Source: Opitutia bacterium (lineage in GTDB: Bacteria > Verrucomicrobiota > Verrucomicrobiia > Opitutales > Opitutaceae). From it: a DNA stretch of 5,010 nucleotides. Shown one piece after another: positions 1 to 5,010 of the stretch. Where the stretch lies: contig PMKA01000509.1 in assembly GCA_003157575.1 (NCBI GenBank), forward strand, positions 1-5,010, given 5' to 3'. The notes beneath the pieces are model-generated. The model was not told the origin of the DNA and did not search any database. It was given only the letters and a program-made list of their open reading frames with translations. Positions within the stretch are counted from its first letter, which is position 1; every line of letters starts with the position of its first letter. The translations under genes and the position numbers were made by a program.

Positions 1-78
1 TGAGAGCATGGAGGACGAAGTCCGCCAGGCTCCTCCCGCCTTGATCTCGCCGCTCGAAACGTGCATTCAGTTCCTCCC

Positions 79-1353
79 ATGCCGATCGTCCCGATCACCA
101 CTCTCGGCGAGCGCCTGATCGCCTCGCCCGTACCCCACTGTGTTTCCGACGGCGTGCGTGTGCCCGTGGACATCCGGTGGCAGGACGGCCTTCCCCCGGA
201 GGCGCCGATGCTTTTCGAGCAGGCGGGCCCCCGCAAGACGCTGTACTTCGAACCGGAAAAGACGTGCGCCGGCATCGTGACCTGCGGCGGGCTCTCCCCC
301 GGGCTCAACAACGTGATCCGCTCGCTGTTCCTGCAGTTGTATCACGGATACGGCGTCAGGAACATCCTCGGATTCCGCGGCGGCTACGTCGGCCTCGATC
401 CCGCGCGGGGCGAGGCGCCGCTCGTCCTCAATCTCGACATCGTGGAGAACATCCACAAGCACGGCGGCACGATCCTCAACACGTCGCGCGGGCCCGTCGA
501 CATCCCCACCGCGGTCGACAATCTCATCCGCCTGGGCGTGGACATCCTTTTCACGGTCGGCGGCGACGGCACGCAGCGCGGAAGCCAGGAGCTTTTCCAG
601 GAGGCCCGCCGGCGCGGCCACCCGCTCAGCGTCATCGGCATCCCGAAGACGATCGACAACGACGTGCCCTTCGTGTCGCGGACCTTCGGCTATGCGACGG
701 CGCTCGAACAGGCCTGCATCGTAATCGACCGCGCGCACACGGAGGCGCACTGCGTGAAGAACGGCATCTCCGTGGTGAAGCTGATGGGCCGCACCGCGGG
801 CTTCATCGCCGTGGGCGCGACGCTGGCCAGCCAGGACGTGAACTTCTGCCTGATCCCCGAAGTGCCGTTCGTCCTCGACGGGCCGGACGGTTTCCTCGCC
901 GCGCTGAAGCGCCGCGTCCTCGCCCGCGCACACGCGGTCATCGTCGTCGCCGAGGGCGCCGGACAGAGCCTTATGGCGGAAGCCGGCGCCGGGCGCGACG
1001 CCTCGGGCAACGCGAAACTCAAGGACATCGGGCCGTTCCTGCGGGACCGGATCGAGGCCTATTTCAAGACCGAGGGCGTGCCCGCCGTGATGCGTTACAT
1101 CGATCCGAGCTACCTGGTGCGGAGCTGCCCGGCCAACCCCGAGGACGCGATCCAGTGCGACCTGTTCGCCCGGCACGCGGTGCACGCCGCAATGAGCGGC
1201 CGGACCGGCATGGTGATCGGTTTCGTCAACGACCATTTTGTCCATGTTCCGATCGATCTGCTCGGGACGCAAAAGAAGCAGGTGAACCCGGACGGCTCGG
1301 AGTGGCGGGCAGTGCTCGCCTGCACGGGCCAGCCGGCCCGCATGGTCGCGTAG
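79..1353 (+). CDS. pfkA: ATP-dependent 6-phosphofructokinase, plant-type (PfkA superfamily)
   Basis: Predicted cytosolic glycolytic enzyme that phosphorylates fructose 6-phosphate to fructose 1,6-bisphosphate. Counting from ATG79 (424 aa), motifs in order are GGLSPGLN (70-77, nucleotide-binding loop), GGTILNTSRGP (129-139), GGDGT (161-165), PKTIDND (189-195, catalytic Asp region), MGRTAGFIA (236-244), PEVPF (260-264), AEGAGQ (291-296) and YIDPSY (340-345, sugar-phosphate binding). The roughly 65-residue N-terminal extension before the first motif and the YIDPSY block are typical of the plant-like PFK group also found in spirochaetes and other bacteria. GGDG rather than GGDD favours ATP over pyrophosphate as donor, although PKTIDND is the version shared with PPi enzymes. 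The start is uncertain. A GTG at 61 is in frame (adds 6 residues) and the frame is open back to a TGA at 1-3; neither start has a clear Shine-Dalgarno. The TAG stop is embedded in a REP-like hairpin. Family assignment is firm; donor choice is inferred. Confidence 0.95.
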   Translation: MPIVPITTLGERLIASPVPHCVSDGVRVPVDIRWQDGLPPEAPMLFEQAGPRKTLYFEPEKTCAGIVTCGGLSPGLNNVIRSLFLQLYHGYGVRNILGFRGGYVGLDPARGEAPLVLNLDIVENIHKHGGTILNTSRGPVDIPTAVDNLIRLGVDILFTVGGDGTQRGSQELFQEARRRGHPLSVIGIPKTIDNDVPFVSRTFGYATALEQACIVIDRAHTEAHCVKNGISVVKLMGRTAGFIAVGATLASQDVNFCLIPEVPFVLDGPDGFLAALKRRVLARAHAVIVVAEGAGQSLMAEAGAGRDASGNAKLKDIGPFLRDRIEAYFKTEGVPAVMRYIDPSYLVRSCPANPEDAIQCDLFARHAVHAAMSGRTGMVIGFVNDHFVHVPIDLLGTQKKQVNPDGSEWRAVLACTGQPARMVA

Positions 1354-1385
1354 GAGCGTGTTGGGTTTCGCGCGGCCGCTCCTTA
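1350..1385 (+). repeat. REP-like AGGAGCG hairpin, copy 1, overlapping the pfk stop codon
   Basis: AGGAGCG at 1352-1358 pairs perfectly with CGCTCCT at 1377-1383 around an 18-base interior containing GGGTTTCGC. A GTAG tetranucleotide (1350-1353) precedes it and includes the TAG stop of the phosphofructokinase gene. A related copy lies at 2974-3008 on the opposite strand; aligned by eye, 29 of 36 columns match. It may act as a transcription terminator or mRNA 3'-end stabiliser for pfk. It lacks a T-run, so a classical intrinsic terminator is not supported. Confidence 0.7.
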
Positions 1386-1424
1386 TTCTAATTCGCGTTC
1401 AAGATGAGACGAACCGATGTCCCC

Positions 1425-1449
1425 TGTAGGAGCCTGCTTGCAGGCGATT
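1425..1449 (+). repeat. REP sequence, left member of an inverted pair
   Basis: This 25-base unit carries a GTAG head (1426-1429) followed by an internal palindrome, GCCTGC (1432-1437), TT, GCAGGC (1440-1445). That is the classical architecture of REP elements recognised by REP-associated tyrosine transposases (RAYT/TnpA-REP). Its perfect reverse complement lies at 1479-1503 after a 29-base spacer. Confidence 0.75.
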
Positions 1450-1478
1450 GGGATCGTTCGCGTAGTGACAACCCACTG

Positions 1479-1503
1479 AATCGCCTGCAAGCAGGCTCCT
1501 ACA
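1479..1503 (-). repeat. REP sequence, right member of an inverted pair
   Basis: Exact reverse complement of 1425-1449, so the two GTAG heads face outward and the tails face each other across a 29-base spacer. This tail-to-tail arrangement is that of a REPIN. Perfect identity of the arms suggests recent mobility or selection on the folded structure. Confidence 0.75.
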
Positions 1504-1544
1504 TCCTTGCCAATTAGTCTCATCATGAACGCACATTAGAATTG

Positions 1545-1564
1545 CAAACGGCGGACGCCGTTTG
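1545..1564. repeat. 9+2+9 hairpin CAAACGGCG/CGCCGTTTG, copy 1
   Basis: Perfect inverted repeat with 9-base arms (1545-1553 and 1556-1564) separated by GA. The same arms recur at 2954-2973 with CA in the centre, so it is a dispersed repeat rather than a chance palindrome. With only two unpaired bases it would extrude as a cruciform or serve as a protein site more readily than form a normal RNA stem-loop. Confidence 0.7.
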
Positions 1565-1581
1565 GATTCGGCCGCAGGGTT

Positions 1582-1647
1582 TTGGAGACGCAAGGCCCTC
1601 GTCGCGTACCGCTCCCAAGGAACGCGACGAGGGCGTCGCGTCTCCAA
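1582..1647. repeat. Long stable hairpin, 10 + 13 paired bases
   Basis: Outer arms 1582-1591 (TTGGAGACGC) and 1638-1647 are perfect complements. Inner arms 1595-1607 (GCCCTCGTCGCGT) and 1622-1634 are also perfect. A symmetrical 3x3 mismatch separates them, and the terminal loop is 14 bases (1608-1621). It carries a GGAG tetranucleotide at the base (1584-1587), an alternative REP head. It is not related in sequence to the other repeats here. It lies in the leader of the downstream transporter gene or acts as a barrier between it and pfk. Confidence 0.7.
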
Positions 1648-1668
1648 CTGCATCGATCGGTTTTCTGG

Positions 1669-1693
1669 TGACAGCCCCCGTCTGCGGGTGTCA
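1669..1693 (+). other. Weak bulged stem-loop just upstream of the transporter start
   Basis: TGACA (1669-1673) can pair with TGTCA (1689-1693), and CCCG (1677-1680) with CGGG (1685-1688), with a 3-base bulge (1674-1676) and a TCTG loop. It ends 12 bases before ATG1706, so in mRNA it would sit at the edge of the ribosome footprint. No recognisable Shine-Dalgarno precedes that ATG. A regulatory role is speculative and the fold could be chance in G+C-rich DNA. Confidence 0.3.
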
Positions 1694-1705
1694 GCGTCGC
1701 GGGCC

Positions 1706-2926
1706 ATGGATTCCGCCGAGGTCCACCGCCCCGTTCACCCCAGCCTCTTCATGTTCCTCGTCCTGCCGTACGGGGCGATGGGCGGCTACGTGACGGTCGC
1801 CCTCGCCTACCTGTACGCGCAGGCCGGAATCCCCGTCGCACAGGTGGCTGCGCTCGTCGCGAGCAGCCTCGCGCCGCACACCCTGAAGTTCATCTGGGCG
1901 CCGCTGGTGGACACCACCCTTTCCCGGAAAAGCTGGTACCTGATCGCGAGTGTCGTGAGCGCCGTCGGCATGCTGGCCACCGCCGTCTTTCCCGTCAAAG
2001 AATCGAGCCTGCCGTTGCTGACAATCGTCGTTCTTGTCTCGAACTTCGCCGTGACCTTCCTCGGGATGGCGGCCGAGAGCCTGATGGCCTACGACACGCC
2101 GGCCGAGCTGAAGGGCCGCGCAGGGGGCTGGCTCCAGGCGGGCAACCTCGGAGGCGCAGGCATCGGCGGCGGGGTCGGACTTTGGCTGGCCCAGCACCTC
2201 CCGGCGCAATGGATGGCGGGCGCTATCCTCGCAGGCGCGTGCCTGCTTTGCTGCGTGGCCCTCGTCTTCCTGCCCGAACCAGCCTCGACGATCCAGGATG
2301 CCCGGATCCTCAGGTCGTTCGTCAACCTGTTCAAGGATCTCTGGTCCGTCGCGACGGCTCGCATGGGTTTTCTCGCCCTTTTCCTGTGTTTTCTACCGAT
2401 CGGCTCGGGCGCCGCCTCCAACCTGTGGTCTGCCGTGGCCGACGGCTGGCACGCATCGGCAAACACCGTCGCGGTTGTGAACGGCGTTCTCGGCGGAATC
2501 CTCTCCGCGGTCGGCTGCCTGATCGGCGGCTGGATCTGCGATCGCATGGACCGTAAGATGGCGTACGTGCTCTACGGCGTGCTGCAGGCCGCGTCCGCCA
2601 TCGGAATGGCCGTTGCGCCGCACACCGAGCCGATGTTCATCTTCTGGACGTGCCTGTATGCGGTGATAACGGGCCTGACCTTCGCCGGTTTTTCCGCATT
2701 CGTGCTCGAGGCGATGGGCACCGGCGCGGCCGCCACCAAATACAACGTCTTCGCCTCCCTCTCCAACATCCCGATCTATTACATGACCCAGCTCGACGGC
2801 TGGGCCTACACGCGATGGGGCCCGCACGGGATGCTGGAAACGGAAGCCGCCCTCGGCATGCTCGGCATGGTGCTCTTCTTCGCCCTGCTGGCCGCGGTGA
2901 ACAAATTCCGGCCGGCCGCGGTCTGA
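1706..2926 (+). CDS. Major facilitator superfamily transporter, AmpG/PAT-like
   Basis: Predicted inner-membrane secondary transporter of 406 aa with about 12 hydrophobic segments, the usual MFS length. Helices are read at roughly 14-34, 43-58, 77-97, 102-124, 145-162, 168-189, 218-236, 253-276, 285-303, 309-330, 346-365 and 380-399. The block LKFIWAPLVDT (60-70) after helix 2 is the hallmark of the AmpG/peptide-acetyl-CoA transporter group. GGWICDRMDRK (274-284) is an MFS motif-A-like loop between helices 8 and 9. AmpG itself imports anhydromuropeptides for cell-wall recycling, but the substrate here cannot be read from sequence and no murein-recycling gene is adjacent. The frame is open upstream to ATG1562. 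That start is rejected because residues 1-48 would be read through the hairpin at 1582-1647, are arginine-rich and non-hydrophobic, and the MFS fold begins right after ATG1706. The gene appears monocistronic, flanked by repeats. Confidence 0.88.
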   Translation: MDSAEVHRPVHPSLFMFLVLPYGAMGGYVTVALAYLYAQAGIPVAQVAALVASSLAPHTLKFIWAPLVDTTLSRKSWYLIASVVSAVGMLATAVFPVKESSLPLLTIVVLVSNFAVTFLGMAAESLMAYDTPAELKGRAGGWLQAGNLGGAGIGGGVGLWLAQHLPAQWMAGAILAGACLLCCVALVFLPEPASTIQDARILRSFVNLFKDLWSVATARMGFLALFLCFLPIGSGAASNLWSAVADGWHASANTVAVVNGVLGGILSAVGCLIGGWICDRMDRKMAYVLYGVLQAASAIGMAVAPHTEPMFIFWTCLYAVITGLTFAGFSAFVLEAMGTGAAATKYNVFASLSNIPIYYMTQLDGWAYTRWGPHGMLETEAALGMLGMVLFFALLAAVNKFRPAAV

Positions 2927-2953
2927 GCCGGATCTTCCACGGTCCTTCCGCGC

Positions 2954-2973
2954 CAAACGGCGCACGCCGTTTG
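2954..2973. repeat. 9+2+9 hairpin CAAACGGCG/CGCCGTTTG, copy 2
   Basis: Same 9-base arms as the copy at 1545-1564 (here 2954-2962 and 2965-2973), with CA in the centre. It begins 27 bases after the transporter stop codon and directly abuts the AGGAGCG element that follows. It might contribute to a 3' end for the transporter mRNA, but no T-run follows. Confidence 0.7.
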
Positions 2974-3008
2974 TAAGGAGCGGACAGGCGAAGCCCGACC
3001 GCTCCTGC
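2974..3008 (-). repeat. REP-like AGGAGCG hairpin, copy 2, inverted
   Basis: AGGAGCGG (2976-2983) pairs perfectly with CCGCTCCT (2999-3006) around a 15-base interior containing GGCGAAGCC, itself a small stem. Read on the minus strand it aligns with the element at 1350-1385, sharing AGGAGCG, GGGYTTCGC and CCGCTCCTTA. Its position right after the 9+2+9 hairpin mirrors the order on the left side of the transporter gene. Confidence 0.65.
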
Positions 3009-3125
3009 GACGCCCGTTGTCGGCTTTCACGCAAGCACCGGTCGCTGGATATCCGCGGACCTCCGGCAGATCGCTGGACGAGACAGATCGCCACCAAACT
3101 ATCGCCGCTATCATGAAGAATCCTC

Positions 3126-3154
3126 TTGGCAGTGATTTCCAAAGATGTTAAAAA
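3126..3154 (+). promoter_or_regulatory. Putative sigma70-type promoter of the cmr operon
   Basis: A TTGGCA -35 box (3126-3131, 5 of 6 to consensus) is followed after 17 bases by TAAAAA (3149-3154, 4 of 6). This is the only A+T-rich patch in the 280-base gap before cmr2. It would start transcription near 3161 and give a leader of about 45 bases. Assigned by eye; alternative promoters are possible. Confidence 0.4.
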
Positions 3155-3160
3155 ACATCT
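3143..3160. promoter_or_regulatory. Perfect dyad overlapping the putative -10 box (candidate operator)
   Basis: AGATGTT (3143-3149) and AACATCT (3154-3160) are perfect complements separated by AAAA. The dyad covers the candidate -10 box and lies 45 bases before the cmr2 start codon. The A-run is in the loop rather than after the stem, so it is not an intrinsic terminator. A repressor site controlling the cas operon is a reasonable inference; no regulator gene is in view. Confidence 0.4.
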
Positions 3161-3194
3161 GCCTCCACCACCTCAGCCATTTTGGCCGCTTACT

Positions 3195-3200
3195 GAAAGG
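3195..3200 (+). promoter_or_regulatory. Ribosome binding site of cmr2
   Basis: GAAAGG lies five bases before ATG3206. It is the clearest Shine-Dalgarno-like site of the three genes and, with the in-frame TGA at 3194-3196, decides the start of the protein. Confidence 0.6.
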
Positions 3201-3205
3201 CGCCT

Positions 3206-5010
3206 ATGTCCTCGGATTCAGCAACTGATTTGCCTGCCCCGTCAGGCGGGCTGGCATTATTGAAACTGCAGATTGGCCCGGTGCAGGAGTTCATCGCCCA
3301 GGCCCGCAGCACCCGCGACCTTTGGAGCGGCAGCTACCTGCTTTCGTGGCTCATGGCGGCCGGTATTGCCGAATTGGTGAAACGGCTCGAAGCTGGTGGA
3401 CGAAGCCGTGCTGAAGCTAAGGCGGCTTTGATTTTCCCTCACCTGGGCTCTGCTTCCGAAGGCAGCCAGCCAATGGTCGAGTTGATGATCGCGCGCGACG
3501 CCAGGGATAAGCACCAGCCAGTCGATTGCCTCACGCCAAGTCTTCCCAATATTTTCGTGGCACTGGTACCCCAGCACGACGCGGCAACCGCAGCCAAGGC
3601 CGTGCATCATGCGATCACGAACGAGTGGAAGATGATCGCAGATGCCTGTTGGAAAAGGCTCCAAGATGACGGACTGGTTCCGGCTAACAGAGCTCGTTTT
3701 GACCACCAGATCGAACGTTTCCTTTCGATCAGCTGGCAGATCACTCCCTTCGCCGCCGACTACGAGAAAGCCTCCATTGCGAACGCTATGCAGCTAGACG
3801 CGGTGCGCCAGACGCGAGCCTTCGCCGCATGGTCCAGCAGTGGGTGGACGACAGGGAAGTTGAACGAAAAGGATTCCCTGACAGGGCGCGAGGAGGCGGT
3901 CTGCGGTGGACGCGAGTGGTGGCATACGCACATCGAACCCAAACACAAAATCGACCCCATGGGATATTGGCCCACACTTTTCCGCGAACGTCAGGCGGGC
4001 GATTATTACAGCGCCATCACGTTGGTGAAGCGTCTCTGGCACCGAGAATACCTTGGTGTTCCCCCATGGAGCTACAAAGTGGCCAAACAACTCCCAATCC
4101 CGAGCACTTGGCAGGCGGCCAATCACGATCCTAATGGAGATGGCGACGACGCTCCCGGCGAACCGGCTCCGGACGACAAGCGTTACTTCGCCGTTCTAGC
4201 CATGGACGGAGACAAGATGGGCGAATGGCTCAGCGGCGCCAAAAATCTGCGAGTCTCTGAAGCGGCACGTCAATGTTTCAGCTCCGCGCTGGGCTATTTC
4301 GCTGTGAAAGAAGCGCGCGGCATAGTTCAGAAACACCACGGCTGTCTCATCTACGCCGGCGGCGACGACGTGCTGGCACTTCTTCCCGCGGACACGGCTC
4401 TGGATTGTGCGCGCGAACTGCGCGAGAAATTCCGTGAAGTGCTCAAAGGAAAAATTCCGGCAGAATATCTCAAGCCCAGCGGATCGATGAACATCGATGC
4501 GTCGACCGGGATCGCCATCGCCCATTTCGCTTTTCCTCTCCAAGATGTCGTGAAGGCCGCCAAGGCCGCCGAGAAACGCGCTAAACGCAGTATCGACCAA
4601 GGCGGGATGAACCGCAGCGCCGTTGCGGTCACGCTCTTCAAGCGTTCAGGAGAAATCACCGAGTGGGGTTGCGGTTGGGATGACCGCGGGCTGCCGCTTT
4701 TCGAAGCTGTTCTCAAGGCAATGGAGGCCGATCTGCTCAGTGCGAAGTTCCCCCACCGCGTAATCGAACTGCTCGAAGCCTATCGAACCAATGCCTCGCC
4801 GCTCGTTGAGGAAGCCAAGACTTTTGTCGATGCGCCCGGATTCGTCGAGCTTGTGGATGAGTTGATCAGCCGCGAATTCGCCCACGCGCTCTCCCGCCAG
4901 CACGGTCAGGGGTGGGAGGTCAATGGCGCCGGTGCGAAAGCCGGTGGCGAGCTTATCGTACTCCTGAAGGATCATCTCAACAAACTCAGCGAGGGAAAAC
5001 CCAACAACCT
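3206..5010 (+). CDS. cmr2: Type III-B CRISPR-associated Cas10/Cmr2, HD-less, C-terminus beyond the window
   Basis: Large subunit of the Cmr effector complex. After crRNA-guided binding of target RNA, the palm domain of Cas10 makes cyclic oligoadenylates that activate ancillary nucleases. The frame is open for 601 codons to the window end, without a stop. Residues 19-49 carry the Cmr2 signature (LLKLQIGPVQEFI, then AQARSTRDLWSGSYLLSWL). LAMDGDKMGEW (331-341) is the conserved metal-binding DGDK block, and LIYAGGDDVLALLP (381-394) holds the GGDD cyclase site at 385-388 (bases 4358-4369). STGIAIAH follows at 433-440. An acidic linker (about 307-325) precedes the first block. A TGA at 3194-3196, in frame just upstream, fixes the N-terminus, so the N-terminal HD nuclease domain of many Cas10 proteins is absent. 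The expected CxxC zinc motif is not seen; DSLTGREEAV (223-232) occupies the likely place. GAAAGG (3195-3200) with a 5-base spacer serves as the ribosome binding site. Little of the C-terminal helical domain should be missing. Confidence 0.95.
   Translation, partial: MSSDSATDLPAPSGGLALLKLQIGPVQEFIAQARSTRDLWSGSYLLSWLMAAGIAELVKRLEAGGRSRAEAKAALIFPHLGSASEGSQPMVELMIARDARDKHQPVDCLTPSLPNIFVALVPQHDAATAAKAVHHAITNEWKMIADACWKRLQDDGLVPANRARFDHQIERFLSISWQITPFAADYEKASIANAMQLDAVRQTRAFAAWSSSGWTTGKLNEKDSLTGREEAVCGGREWWHTHIEPKHKIDPMGYWPTLFRERQAGDYYSAITLVKRLWHREYLGVPPWSYKVAKQLPIPSTWQAANHDPNGDGDDAPGEPAPDDKRYFAVLAMDGDKMGEWLSGAKNLRVSEAARQCFSSALGYFAVKEARGIVQKHHGCLIYAGGDDVLALLPADTALDCARELREKFREVLKGKIPAEYLKPSGSMNIDASTGIAIAHFAFPLQDVVKAAKAAEKRAKRSIDQGGMNRSAVAVTLFKRSGEITEWGCGWDDRGLPLFEAVLKAMEADLLSAKFPHRVIELLEAYRTNASPLVEEAKTFVDAPGFVELVDELISREFAHALSRQHGQGWEVNGAGAKAGGELIVLLKDHLNKLSEGKPNN

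Larger units (their letters stand above)
1385..1542. repeat. Large nested palindrome (MITE/REPIN-like element)
   Basis: The outer arms 1385-1410 and 1517-1542 are inverted repeats with 23 of 26 positions complementary. The inner arms 1425-1449 and 1479-1503 are perfect over 25 bases. Gaps of 14 and 13 bases between outer and inner arms do not pair. The whole unit is about 158 bp and has no coding capacity. No target-site duplication is evident at the ends. The layout resembles a non-autonomous mobile element. The inner pair alone has the architecture of two REP sequences in inverted orientation. Confidence 0.75.

Noticed and set aside
67..1272. A 401-codon open frame on the minus strand opposite the phosphofructokinase gene
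   Set aside because: It is a codon-bias shadow: the translation is low-complexity, rich in R, A, H and D, without any domain, and the + strand frame contains all the PFK motifs.
177..1391. A 404-codon + strand frame overlapping pfk
   Set aside because: Arginine/proline/alanine-rich translation with no motif; a frame shadow of pfk in G+C-rich DNA.
1351..1650. CRISPR array in the repeat-rich gap
   Set aside because: The repeats are inverted pairs of different sequences, not direct repeats of constant length with regular spacers.
1562..1705. N-terminal extension of the transporter to ATG1562
   Set aside because: It would be translated straight through the long hairpin at 1582-1647 and add a non-hydrophobic Arg-rich segment not expected in MFS proteins; ATG1706 starts right before the first membrane helix.
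2393..3142. A 249-codon minus-strand frame spanning the transporter 3' end and the gap before cmr2
   Set aside because: Most of it lies opposite the transporter coding sequence, it crosses both repeat hairpins, and the translation shows no recognisable domain.
3143..3160. Intrinsic terminator
   Set aside because: The A-run is within the loop, the stem is A+T-rich and no T-run follows on either strand.
3257..4975. Several 60-150-codon frames on both strands within the cmr2 region
   Set aside because: All lie inside the 601-codon cmr2 frame, which carries the family motifs along its whole length; they are shadows.

Overview
The window is a high-G+C bacterial chromosome segment with three protein genes, all on the + strand: a plant-type ATP-dependent 6-phosphofructokinase (79-1353), an AmpG/PAT-like major facilitator transporter (1706-2926), and the 5' part of a type III-B CRISPR cas10 (cmr2), which starts at 3206 and runs off the right edge. 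No RNA gene, CRISPR array, transposase or tRNA is visible. The host cannot be fixed from the sequence. The plant-type PFK, high G+C, scarce Shine-Dalgarno sites and REP-like hairpins with a GTAG head would fit a Verrucomicrobiota/Opitutales-like or similar environmental bacterium, but this is a weak inference.

Left part (1-1705): the PFK gene occupies most of it. Its stop codon lies inside a REP-like hairpin (1350-1385). The next 350 bases, up to the transporter start, are packed with inverted repeats. A large nested palindrome (1385-1542) contains two perfect 25-base REP copies in inverted orientation, which is a REPIN-like architecture. It is followed by a short 9+2+9 hairpin (1545-1564), a long stable hairpin (1582-1647) and a weak bulged hairpin (1669-1693) just before the transporter start.

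Middle part (1706-3010): the transporter gene is followed by a second copy of the 9+2+9 hairpin (2954-2973) and an inverted copy of the AGGAGCG element (2974-3008). The two repeat types therefore flank the transporter in mirror order.

Right part (3010-5010): base composition becomes less G+C-rich. A putative sigma70-type promoter overlaps a perfect 7-bp dyad (3143-3160) and precedes cmr2. The Cas10 protein keeps the GGDD cyclase site and the DGDKMG motif. It begins directly at the post-HD domain, so the N-terminal HD DNase domain is absent. This suggests the start of a type III-B (Cmr) operon specialised in cyclic-oligoadenylate signalling and target-RNA cleavage; the remaining cmr genes would lie beyond the window. 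Nothing suggests that the metabolic genes work together with the CRISPR locus. The cas genes look like an island placed after a repeat-rich boundary.
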